64,000 bases of DNA from Bog-532 sp963775825 (GTDB lineage Bacteria > Actinomycetota > Actinomycetes > Streptosporangiales > Streptosporangiaceae), in assembly GCA_963775825.1 (NCBI GenBank), contig CAVZKY010000084.1, positions 1 through 64,000 of the forward strand, read 5' to 3'. Both the position numbers and the translations under genes were made by a program. A model generated the notes under the pieces. It did no database searches. It was not told the origin of the DNA and was given only the letters and a program-made list of their open reading frames with translations. The stretch's first letter is position 1, and every line of letters begins with the position of its first letter. Shown in pieces: positions 26,969 to 34,797 of the stretch.

Positions 26969-28445
26969 CGCCTGCTAAGTCCTGGCCCTGGCGCCGCTGC
27001 CAGGACCCGGGCATCGGGCCCGGCGCCAGCGGCGCGGGCTCGTAGCCGGATAGCGTCGCGCGGGCGAGTGCGGTGATGAACGCGGGCGTGGATGCGGCGC
27101 TGGTGAACAGGGCTCGCTGGCGGTCGGCTCCGTTCCCCCGCTGGTCGAGCCGGTGCAGCAGCCTGGTGATCGTCTCGGTGTCGCCGTGGTCGCTGAGCGC
27201 GGGGTAGACATGATCAAGGAGGCGGGAGCGGAGCGCCGCCGCAGCGACGGCCTGCCCGGTGAACGGGTCGACTCCTGCCCCGGCGAGCCCCCGCCGCGCC
27301 GCAGCGGCCAGCGCCGCGGCGACCTGCCCGGCCGGCGCCGTTGCCACCGGCGTCCCCCGCCGGGCCTCGGCCAGGGCGGTGGCGACCAGGGCGCGGATCA
27401 GCCCCGCCAGCAGCACCGCGGTGCCGGCGTCGAGGCAGACGTCGGCGACCCGGACCTCGACGGTCGGATAGCGCGGGGAAAGCCGGGCCAGGAAGTAGAC
27501 GCTCCGCTCGTCCAGCGCCGCGCCGCTCCCGATGAGGCCACGGACCGCCGTGTCGTAGGCGGCCGCGTCCGGCCACGCCGCGGGCGGCACCGCGGTCGGC
27601 CAGCGTGTCTGGATGGTGTACCGCCAGCTGGCCCATCCCGTATCGTGCCCGTCGGCGATCGGGGAGTTGGCGGTGACGGCGAGCAGCGGCGCAAGCCAGG
27701 GCCGCAGCCGCGCCAGGACCTGGACGCCCAGGTCCCGGGAGGGGACCCCGACGTGCACGTGACAGGCGCAGATGCCGGCCTCGGCCACCACGGGACCGTA
27801 CCGGCGTGCCAGCTCGTAATAACGGGGCTGGCACGTTAAGGCGGCCAGCCCGGGCGTGGGGTACGGCGCGACCCCTGACGCCACCAGGCGGCAGCCCAGC
27901 TGCGCCGCGGCGGCCGCGGCGAGCCGCCGCAGCCTGACCAGCTCGCCGCCGAGGTCGTCCAGGCCGGAGCACACCCTGGTTCCGGTCTCCACCTGGAACT
28001 GCATCAGTTCTTGCTGCACGCCCGGCTCCCCGTCGAGCATCCGCACCAGATCGGGGCCGGCTGGCGCCGTGACGCCGGTGGACGGGTCCAGGAGCACGAA
28101 CTCCTCCTCCACCCCCAGCGTGATCGCGGCGGCCGCGCGCACCGCCCCCGACGGGCCACGGGGCACCTTCGCGCCTGGTCCTGCACCGCCCGATCCGGGC
28201 ATGACCCCGACCACCTGCTGGTCCGGGAGCGGGCGCAGCGGCAGCCATGGGCCCAGCGCGCTGGCCAGGCCGGCGACTGCGTGGGCTGCGGAGATCGACG
28301 GCCACAGCACTGCGGCCAGCGTGAAGGAGGCTGCCGCCCGCACGGCCACCGCCTGCACGGCCACCGCCTCGGCGCCGGCTTGCCCGGCTGCCTTCCAGGC
28401 TGCGTCCAGCGGCTGCTCGGCCGGGATCGGCAGAGTCCGGGCCAT
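26949..28445 (-). CDS. carboxylate-amine ligase (glutamate-cysteine ligase type 2, YbdK-like) with N-terminal extension
   Basis: 498 residues. From about residue 110 it is a GCS2-family enzyme: ITLGVEEEFVLLDP, then QVETGTRVC, GICACHVHVGVPSRD, ANSPIADGHDTGWASWRY and the C-terminal YFLARLSPRYPTVEVRVADV. These form the ATP-grasp-like active site that joins an amino group to a glutamate-type carboxylate. The first 110 residues are unusual for the family. They are Ala-rich and partly hydrophobic (VRAAASFTLAAVLWPSISAAHAVAGLASALG), perhaps a membrane anchor. It heads a pair with the 118-residue protein. Substrate unknown. Confidence 0.8.
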   Translation of the reverse strand: MARTLPIPAEQPLDAAWKAAGQAGAEAVAVQAVAVRAAASFTLAAVLWPSISAAHAVAGLASALGPWLPLRPLPDQQVVGVMPGSGGAGPGAKVPRGPSGAVRAAAAITLGVEEEFVLLDPSTGVTAPAGPDLVRMLDGEPGVQQELMQFQVETGTRVCSGLDDLGGELVRLRRLAAAAAAQLGCRLVASGVAPYPTPGLAALTCQPRYYELARRYGPVVAEAGICACHVHVGVPSRDLGVQVLARLRPWLAPLLAVTANSPIADGHDTGWASWRYTIQTRWPTAVPPAAWPDAAAYDTAVRGLIGSGAALDERSVYFLARLSPRYPTVEVRVADVCLDAGTAVLLAGLIRALVATALAEARRGTPVATAPAGQVAAALAAAARRGLAGAGVDPFTGQAVAAAALRSRLLDHVYPALSDHGDTETITRLLHRLDQRGNGADRQRALFTSAASTPAFITALARATLSGYEPAPLAPGPMPGSWQRRQGQDLAGDDAYRR

Positions 28446-28514
28446 TGTCCCGTCCTTTCTGTCGCTGAGGACACGCCGTGAGCCCCCCGGCTAGGGGTAC
28501 CGGCAACGAGCGTG

Positions 28515-28754
28515 TCACCGAGGGTGAAGTAGGGGTCCCGGTAATCGCGGTGAAATTCTGGCCGGATGTCCCTGAGCCGCACTGCTGCCCGGTGCCGGGG
28601 CCAGCGGCAGATCAGCCGCTGGTAGTCCCTCTGGCGATATGCCAGACCGACACCACGTCAGCGGCACCACCACCGCGGCGTGCCCGCCCAGGTGGATCAC
28701 CTCATACGAGCCGGTGTTCGGGCCGTGCGCGGGGCCGGTCGGCTGAGCGGTCAT
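28515..28754 (-). CDS. small protein, possibly a truncated Phd-type antitoxin
   Basis: 79 residues. The segment YEVIHLGGHAAVVVPL resembles the N-terminal strand/helix entry of Phd/YefM-like antitoxins, but the rest (Pro/Ala-rich) does not, suggesting a frame break or truncation. Its start overlaps the stop of the resolvase at 28751. Weak evidence. Confidence 0.3.
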   Translation of the reverse strand: MTAQPTGPAHGPNTGSYEVIHLGGHAAVVVPLTWCRSGISPEGLPAADLPLAPAPGSSAAQGHPARISPRLPGPLLHPR

Positions 28755-29377
28755 ACTCCGGCCTCCTGTGCCTTCTTCAGTTCCCGGTAGATGGTGGCCC
28801 GCGACACCCCGAACAGGTCCGCCAGCTCGGTCGGGGTCTTCGCCCCTTGCCGGTCGAGCTGGAGCAGGTGTGCCCGCTGCTGGCCGTTGAGCTTAGGCTG
28901 CTTGCCCTTGAGCTTTCCGCGCTGGCGGGCCCTGGCCATGCCCTCGATCGTGCGGAGCCGGATGATGTCGACCTCGAACTCGGCGAACGAGGCGAGGATG
29001 TTGAAGAACATCTTCCCGAACGGGTCGGCCGGGTCGTACACCGTGGAGCCGATCTGCAGGCAGGCTCCCCGGCTGATGATGAGGTCGGAGAGGGAACGTG
29101 CGTCGGGCACGGACCGGGCGAACCGGTCAAGCCTGGGGACGATCAGGGTATCCCCGGCGTGCACGGCGGCGAGCGCCTGGGCTAGGCCAGGCCGGCTGGT
29201 GCTGGTCCCGGTGAATCCCTCATCGACGTAGACGCGGCCGGCGGGGACGCCGTACCCGGCGAGGGCGGCCCGCTGGATATCGGTGTCTTGGGCGACGGTC
29301 GAGCACCGTGCGTACCCGATGAGCGCGCCAGGCCGCGCGGAGGATGGCGCCGCGGCGGCCGCGTCAGTGTCGGTCAC
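28751..29377 (-). CDS. tnpR: serine recombinase (Tn3-type resolvase)
   Basis: 208 residues from GTG 29377. The frame is open upstream but not family-like. Complete resolvase: ALIGYARCSTVAQDTDIQRAAL with the nucleophilic Ser, then GDTLIVPRLDRFARSVPDA, FFNILASFAEFEVDIIRLRTIEGMARA (E helix), and a C-terminal helix-turn-helix (TELADLFGVSRATIYRELKKA). Length is normal. It sits next to a truncated transposase on the same strand. A 9-bp inverted repeat just upstream may be part of its res site. It belongs to a Tn3 element that has lost most of its transposase. Confidence 0.9.
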   Translation of the reverse strand: MTDTDAAAAAPSSARPGALIGYARCSTVAQDTDIQRAALAGYGVPAGRVYVDEGFTGTSTSRPGLAQALAAVHAGDTLIVPRLDRFARSVPDARSLSDLIISRGACLQIGSTVYDPADPFGKMFFNILASFAEFEVDIIRLRTIEGMARARQRGKLKGKQPKLNGQQRAHLLQLDRQGAKTPTELADLFGVSRATIYRELKKAQEAGV

Positions 29378-29384
29378 CTCCCCA

Positions 29385-29426
29385 TCGTACGGTAGAGGTC
29401 CCTCAACTGAGAACATCACCGTACGA
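29385..29426. promoter_or_regulatory. inverted repeat, possible res subsite
   Basis: TCGTACGGT (29385-29393) and ACCGTACGA (29418-29426) are perfect inverse copies 24 bases apart, immediately upstream of the resolvase. Confidence 0.4.
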
Positions 29427-29438
29427 CCTATCTGAGAC

Positions 29439-30098
29439 ACACAGCACGTAGGCGTCCCGGTCCACCGCGCCGGCGGGCAGGTCCCGGTTGCCGTACACCG
29501 CCCGGCCCCACACCGGTGGCACCAAGCTCGCATCGATTTCGGCGCGGGAAAGCGGCCGCGCCCGCACCCGCCGTACGGCCAGATCCGGCAGGGCGCGTAC
29601 CGCGGTGAGGATCTTCTGCCCGGCCGGGGCCGCGGCCAACGGCAGCGCCTCGGCCAGCAGCACCAGGAACGGGCGGACCACCCGGTACCGGCCGGTAAGG
29701 GCGGCGCGCATCGCCGCCTCGCCCGCCGAGTTATCCGGGACGAGTTCCCCGACCACCGCGGCCGCCTCGCGCACCCGATCCCGAGGCGCCACCTGCTCGA
29801 CTGCCCGCCAGGCATCTGCCACACCGACCGCGTCAGCGTCCGCGGCCGCCAGCACGTCTAGCAGGGCCGTCACCGCCCCGGCCAGCGTCACCGACGCCCG
29901 CTCCAGCCGGGGCAGCGCGGCCAGCCGGTCCCGTTCCGAGGCCCGCCGCGCCGGGGCGATCAGCCGCGTGGCCATCAGCAGGTCGAACAAGTCCAGTGCG
30001 TCATCGACCGCCGACGCCTCCAGGTGCCGGGCCGCCGCCACCAGCGTGGCGGTCTGCCGCGGGCCGACCAGTTCGGGGTGTCGGTAAGACTGCTGTCA
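29439..30098 (-). pseudogene. internal fragment of a Tn3-family transposase
   Basis: About 220 residues (SYRHPELVGPRQTATL, then VAAARHLEASAVDDALDLFD, to DRDAYVLC) align by eye with residues around 260-500 of the intact transposase at 17816 (for example RHLEAKSVDDTLELLDLFMATEL). Both the N-terminal and the catalytic parts are missing. The left break is near 29438, beside the resolvase site. The right break is near 30098, where the next element begins. Confidence 0.75.
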
Positions 30099-30267
30099 CC
30101 AGGTACACGCGATTGCGTTGATCCTGGTCAGAAGCACCGTCTGTGAGCCGCTTAAAGGGTCTTTCGCGGATACCAAGGCGCGGCTGACCGTGCGCGGCCA
30201 GGATTGATCCGGATTCGCTGTGTTTGTGGTGAATGATCGTCGTACTTGCAGGAGAGCCGGACGCTGC

Positions 30268-33200
30268 GTGGCGCGCGAACTGGATGAGGATGAGCTGATC
30301 GGGAACTGGACCCTGGTCGGCGATGAGCTGGAGCAGTTGTCCGGGCGGCGCGGTGCGACCAAACTCGGGTTCGCTTTGCTGCTGCGGTTCTACGCGGTGC
30401 ACGGCAGGTTCCCGTCGGGCCGGAGCGAGCTTCCGGACCAGGCTGTCGCCTACGTTGCGCGGCTGGTGGACGTACCTCCGTCTGACCTGGGGTTCTACGA
30501 GTGGGACGGCCGGACGATCAAGGCTCACCGGGCTGACATCCGCAGGTACTTCGGGTTCCGGGAGTGCTCGGTCGCGGACGCGGACAAGGCGGCGGAGTGG
30601 CTGGCCGCGAACGTGTGCGAGAAGGAGCGGCAGGCAGACCGGGTCCGCGAGGAACTGCTGGCATACCTGAAGTGCGAGCAGGTCGAGCCGCCGGCCCGTG
30701 ACCGGGTCCGGCGGATCATCGGCACGGCCCTGCGGCAGGCCGAGCAGGCGCTGATCACGCGGATCGCCGGCCGGGTACCCGCTGAGGCCGCCGCCCGGAT
30801 GCGCGCCCTGATCGCGCGGGCAGCCGACCCTGACGACCAGGAAGACGCCGGGCCCGGAGACGGCGCGCTGTTCGGCGCTGCGGAGGTGGCCGGGACGGAC
30901 GCGTTCGCGGCGGTCCGCGACGAGCCCGGCAACGTCAGCGTGAAGACCATCGGCCAGGAGACGTTCAAGCTCGGCGCGATCCGGGCGGTCGGCCTGCCCG
31001 GCGACATGTTCGACGACGTCGCCCCGAAGGTGCTGGCCGGCTGGCGGGCCCGGGTCGCGGCCGAGGCCCCCAGCCACCTGCGCTCCCACCCGCCCGAGGT
31101 CTTGGTGACGCTGCTTGCCGCCTACCTGCACTGCCGGCAGCGGGAGATCACCGACGCCTTGGTCGACCTGCTCATCGCCACCGTGCACAGGATCAATGCC
31201 CGCGCGGACACTAAGGTGACCAGCGAGTTCGTGGCGGAGCTGAAGCGGGTGTCGGGCAAGGAGAACATCCTGTTCAGGATGACCGAGGCGGCGCTGCGGT
31301 CGCCCGGGGAGCGGGTGGAGGACGTCATCTACCCGGCGGTGCCCGGCGGGCAGGAGACCTTGACCGCGCTGCTGCGCGAGTACAAGGCCAACGGCACGTC
31401 CTACCGGCAGCACCGGCAGCGGGTCTTCAAGGCCTCCTACACCAGCCACTACCGGACCGGGCTGATCCAGATCGTCGAGGTGCTCGAGTTCGGGTCGACC
31501 AACACCGCGCACGCACCCATGGTCGAGGCGCTCGCGCTGATCAAGCGGTACAAGGCGGACGTTCCCGGCCGGGCCAGGTGCTACGCGGCCGGTGAGTGCG
31601 TGCCGGTCAACGGGATCATCCCGGCCGAGCTCGCGGAGCTGATGTACCTGGGTGACGGCAAGCGCCGCCGGATCCTGCGCACCGTGTACGAGTGCGGGGT
31701 GTTCCAGGCGCTGCGGGAGAAGCTGCGGTGCAAGGAGATCTGGGTTGTCGGCGCCGAGAAGTGGCGCAACCCCGACCTCGACCTGCCGGCCGACTTCGAG
31801 GCGAACCGCGCCGAGAACTACGCGAAACTCCGCAAGCCGCTGGACCCCAGGCGGTTCACCGATGAGATGCGGGGGGAGCTGGAGGCCGAGCTGTCGGCGC
31901 TGAACAGCGCACTCAGCGGAAAGGGCCTTGCCTGGCTGAAGATCGCCGACCGCCGCAATGCCGGGGCGATCCACGTCACGCCGCTGGACGCCGCGCTCGA
32001 GCCCCGGAACCTGCGTCGGCTGAAGACCGCGATCCGCGACCGGTGGGGCGTGGTGCCGCTGATGGACATGCTCACCGAGACCTGCCTGCGCACCGGCTGC
32101 CTGAGCGCCTTCACCCCGGCCGGCACCCAGAACCACCTGGACCCGCACGTGCTATTCGAGCGTCTCCTGCTGCTGGTCTACGCCTACGGCACCGGGGCAG
32201 GAATCCGCGCGGTCGCCGCGGGCGACCATCCGCACACCGAAGACGACCTGCGCTACGCGCGGCGCCGCTACCTCACCGTCGACGCCTGCCGGCAGGCCGC
32301 CCGCATCATCGCCAACGCGACCTTCGCCGCCCGGCAGGCCGCGCTGTGGGGCGACGGGACGACCGCGGTCGCGTCGGACTCCACGCACTTCTCCGCGTTC
32401 GACCAGAACATCTTCACCGAGTGGCACTCGCGCTACCGGAGGGCGAAACGCGGCGTCCTGATCTACTGGACGGTCGACACGGCAGGGTCGATGGCGGTGC
32501 ACAGCCAGCTGATCAGCTGCTCCGCCTCCGAGGTCCACGCGATGGTCGAGGGGGCCATGCGGCACGGCACCAGCATGGAGATCGAGCAGAACTTCGTCGA
32601 CTCCCACGGCGCCAGCTTCGTCGGGTTCGGCATCACCAGGCTGCTCGACTTCGACCTGATCGCCCGGTTCAAGCAGATCAACACGATGAAGCTCTACCTG
32701 CCGGGGCCTGCCGGCCAGTACGCCTACCCCGCGCTCGCGCCGGCGCTGACCAGGCCAGTCCGGTGGGACGTCATCGAGAACAACTACGACCTCATGATGA
32801 AGTATGCGACCGCGATCCGGCTGCGGACCGCCTCCACCGAGGCGCTGCTGCGCCGCTTCACCTCCGAGACCACCCACCCGGCCTACGCCGCGATGCTCGA
32901 AACTGGCCGTGCCCAGCGGTCGATCTTCCTGGCCCGCTGGCTCCGCGACCGCGACCTGCAGCGCGAGACTGAGTCCGGCCTCAACGTGGTCGAGAACTAC
33001 AACGGGGTCAACGACTACATCAGGTTCGGCAAGCGCGGCGAGCTCGCCTCCAACCGTCGCGAGGAGCAGGAACTCGGGATGCTGTGCCTGCACATCCTCC
33101 AGAGCAGCCTCGGCCTGGTTAACACCTTGATGATCCAGGACACCGTCGCCCTGCCCGAGTGGGAAGGCGTGCTCACCGACGCTGACCGGCGAGGCCTCAC

Positions 33201-33306
33201 CCCGATCTTCCACGCGAACATGACCCCGTACGGGGAGATCCAGCTGCGCACCGATCGCCGCCTGGACCTCGCCGGCGTCCAGTCTCACGGGGGTGTTTCG
33301 CCGTGA
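30268..33306 (+). CDS. tnpA: Tn3-family transposase, intact, different subgroup
   Basis: 1012 residues from GTG 30268, with GGAGAG upstream. The frame is open to 30220. The N-terminus ARELDEDELIGNWTLVGDELEQLSG leads into the DUF4158 domain. DDE residues are visible in VASDSTHFSAFDQNIFTEWHSRY, NFVDSHGASFVGFG and the terminal VVENYNGVNDYIRFGKRGE, followed by LHILQSSLGLVNTLMIQD. No frame break. The stop overlaps a stem-loop, and a palindromic recombination core follows 25 bases later. The terminal repeats of this element were not located. Its subgroup (tyrosine recombinase partner) fits Tn4430-like elements. Confidence 0.9.
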   Translation: MARELDEDELIGNWTLVGDELEQLSGRRGATKLGFALLLRFYAVHGRFPSGRSELPDQAVAYVARLVDVPPSDLGFYEWDGRTIKAHRADIRRYFGFRECSVADADKAAEWLAANVCEKERQADRVREELLAYLKCEQVEPPARDRVRRIIGTALRQAEQALITRIAGRVPAEAAARMRALIARAADPDDQEDAGPGDGALFGAAEVAGTDAFAAVRDEPGNVSVKTIGQETFKLGAIRAVGLPGDMFDDVAPKVLAGWRARVAAEAPSHLRSHPPEVLVTLLAAYLHCRQREITDALVDLLIATVHRINARADTKVTSEFVAELKRVSGKENILFRMTEAALRSPGERVEDVIYPAVPGGQETLTALLREYKANGTSYRQHRQRVFKASYTSHYRTGLIQIVEVLEFGSTNTAHAPMVEALALIKRYKADVPGRARCYAAGECVPVNGIIPAELAELMYLGDGKRRRILRTVYECGVFQALREKLRCKEIWVVGAEKWRNPDLDLPADFEANRAENYAKLRKPLDPRRFTDEMRGELEAELSALNSALSGKGLAWLKIADRRNAGAIHVTPLDAALEPRNLRRLKTAIRDRWGVVPLMDMLTETCLRTGCLSAFTPAGTQNHLDPHVLFERLLLLVYAYGTGAGIRAVAAGDHPHTEDDLRYARRRYLTVDACRQAARIIANATFAARQAALWGDGTTAVASDSTHFSAFDQNIFTEWHSRYRRAKRGVLIYWTVDTAGSMAVHSQLISCSASEVHAMVEGAMRHGTSMEIEQNFVDSHGASFVGFGITRLLDFDLIARFKQINTMKLYLPGPAGQYAYPALAPALTRPVRWDVIENNYDLMMKYATAIRLRTASTEALLRRFTSETTHPAYAAMLETGRAQRSIFLARWLRDRDLQRETESGLNVVENYNGVNDYIRFGKRGELASNRREEQELGMLCLHILQSSLGLVNTLMIQDTVALPEWEGVLTDADRRGLTPIFHANMTPYGEIQLRTDRRLDLAGVQSHGGVSP

Positions 33307-33309
33307 GAC
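33282..33309 (+). terminator. stem-loop over the transposase stop codon
   Basis: GTCTCACGG (33282-33290) and CCGTGAGAC (33301-33309), perfect 9-bp stem, 10-base loop. The stem resembles the one at 542-588. Confidence 0.5.
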
Positions 33310-33330
33310 GGGACGCGCCTATCCTGTGTG

Positions 33331-33365
33331 CATGTACGTGATAACGGACCGTTATCACGTACATG
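33331..33365. promoter_or_regulatory. perfect 35-bp palindrome, recombination core site 1
   Basis: CATGTACGTGATAACGG and its exact complement are separated by one base. The same half-site, slightly varied, occurs at 37932-37966 and at 38029-38044 upstream of the tyrosine recombinase. It therefore looks like a TnpI-type core recombination site. Confidence 0.7.
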
Positions 33366-33394
33366 ATCCCGGTAAACGCCGGAGCCAGACGGTT

Positions 33395-33779
33395 CCGCCT
33401 TCACATGCGACTACCTCGCCAGCCCGCAGCTGCGGTAGGAGATCCATGAGGGCCTGCAGGCGGTGGAGAACTGGAATTCCGCTAACGCCGACATCTTCGG
33501 CAAGCACGGCGAACTGGCCTCCAACCGCAAAGAGGGACAAGAACTCGGGATGCTGTGCCTGCACATCCTGCAGTCAGCCCTCGGCTACATCAACGCGTTG
33601 ATGATCCAGGACACCTTGGCGCTCCCGGAGTGGCAGGACGTGCTGACCGACGCCGACCGCCGCGGCCTCACCCCGGTCTTCCACACCAGCATGACCCATA
33701 CGGGAAGATCCAGCTCAACCTCGACAACCGCTTGACGCTCAGCACGATTGAAACACCTTCCCCACCGGTGGGGTCGTGA
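33395..33779 (+). pseudogene. C-terminal remnant of a Tn3-family transposase
   Basis: Reads YLASPQLR, an in-frame TAG, EIHEGLQAVENWNSANADIF, then GKHGELASNRKEGQELGMLC, HILQSALGYINALMIQD and RRGLTPVFHTSMT. It then continues in another frame, PYGKIQLNLDNRL, after a missing C near 33700. This is the last 110 or so residues of a transposase related to, but distinct from, the intact one at 30268. It has one stop, one frameshift and no N-terminal part. It lies just inside the first recombination core, so it entered with the cargo. Confidence 0.75.
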
Positions 33780-33983
33780 CGGGTCCCGCTCACTTCCCGC
33801 GTCTTCGTCCGGCTGCTGCTGCAGTTGCGACGGGTGGTGCCGGAGAAGCCGCATTCGATTCGCCTTCGCTGGCGCGTGCTACATGCAACACCTCCCCGTC
33901 TACATAGGTGAGGTGCAGAGCTTCTGCCACGAGCCAACTTCAGGATCTTTGGCTATTAGGTCCCTTAGAGGAAGGTCGAACAC
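33780..33983. other. leader region of the sigma/NB-ARC operon
   Basis: Lower GC toward 33880-33970. It should contain the operon promoter. No convincing -10/-35 pair was identified. A perfect palindrome CCCCACCGGTGGGG lies just before it at 33760-33773. Confidence 0.3.
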
Positions 33984-34193
33984 ATGATCGAACCGGTCAC
34001 GGCGACGGTGTTGCTGGTGTGGGTGGATCGCGTATGCGACAGATCCATGCGGGGACGGCAGCGGGACCGACTGATGGTTCTCGCCCCGTTGCTGCCCCCG
34101 GGTAGCGAGGTGGAGGAAAGATACGGCCATGGAGCCGGATGGCAGATCAGACTGCCAGCAACCTCCCGCAGCGGTTGTGCGGGCGATCGGTGA
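33984..34193 (+). CDS. possible small leader protein
   Basis: 69 residues. ATG 33984 follows GAGGAAGG at good spacing. It begins MIEPVTATVLLVWVDRV, a short hydrophobic stretch, then turns basic. It overlaps the sigma-factor gene by 65 bases in another frame. Small proteins with such N-termini often precede NB-ARC operons in actinomycetes, but the overlap and lack of a known family keep this uncertain. Confidence 0.35.
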   Translation: MIEPVTATVLLVWVDRVCDRSMRGRQRDRLMVLAPLLPPGSEVEERYGHGAGWQIRLPATSRSGCAGDR

Positions 34194-34797
34194 CGCCAAC
34201 GTGGACATCCCCCCTCCGCCGCGCGACAGACAGGCGTTCGATCCCTTCTATCGGCACCGGCGCGGCATGATGATCGGTTTCGTGAAGCGCTTCACGTCGG
34301 GGAAACTGAAAGACCCTGAGGCGGTGGCCCACGAGGGGTGGAAGAAATTCCACCGCCACTGGCGGGACTGTGACAAGCCGGACGGGTATCTACGCACATG
34401 CATGGCCAGCGCGGCTCGTGATGCGCTACGAGAGGCGGCCAGGCAACCCGGCACCTGCTCGTTGGACGCATTCGCTGACGGCGAACCCGCGCTCGATGAG
34501 CAGTCACCGCTCCCAACGGTGGACCGGCCGGACGATCCGTGGGACCCCGATCTCAGAGCAGCTTTTGACCGGCTGGACGACCGCCTTCGCGAGGTGGTCC
34601 TGCTGGACACCGAACTTCCCCCGGGCCAGCGGTCAAACGCCGAGATCGGCGAGATTCTCGGCATCCACCGATCGACTGTCGGGCGGCGCAAGAAAGAGGC
34701 CTATCACCAGCTGGCGGCCTGGCTACCGGAGGACTATCCGCAGCGCCGCAGCGAACGAGGCTTCCGTGGAGACAGCCAGGGAGGGAAGTCCTCATGA
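34129..34797 (+). CDS. sigma-70 family RNA polymerase sigma factor (ECF-like)
   Basis: 222 residues. ATG 34129 is preceded by GGAGGAAAG. Region 2 lies around residues 38-90 (FDPFYRHRRGMMIGFVKRFT and EAVAHEGWKKFHRHW). Region 4 lies around 145-200 (LRAAFDRLDDRLREVVLLDTELP, then SNAEIGEILGIHRSTVGRRKKEAYHQL). No anti-sigma gene is adjacent. The next gene starts inside its stop (ATGA), so it is co-translated with the NB-ARC protein. That arrangement suggests the sigma factor and the ATPase act together, for example the ATPase controlling or being induced by the sigma factor. Confidence 0.8.
   Translation: MEPDGRSDCQQPPAAVVRAIGDANVDIPPPPRDRQAFDPFYRHRRGMMIGFVKRFTSGKLKDPEAVAHEGWKKFHRHWRDCDKPDGYLRTCMASAARDALREAARQPGTCSLDAFADGEPALDEQSPLPTVDRPDDPWDPDLRAAFDRLDDRLREVVLLDTELPPGQRSNAEIGEILGIHRSTVGRRKKEAYHQLAAWLPEDYPQRRSERGFRGDSQGGKSS

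Noticed and set aside
30075..30220. GGGGTGTCGGTAAGACTGC as the left terminal repeat of the transposase at 30268
   Set aside because: The GGGG lies within codons of the older transposase fragment and no inverted mate was found in the window.
30001..32148. 715-codon minus-strand frame
   Set aside because: Antisense shadow of the intact Tn3 transposase. Composition (Arg, Gly, Val, Gln) is that of a complementary frame.
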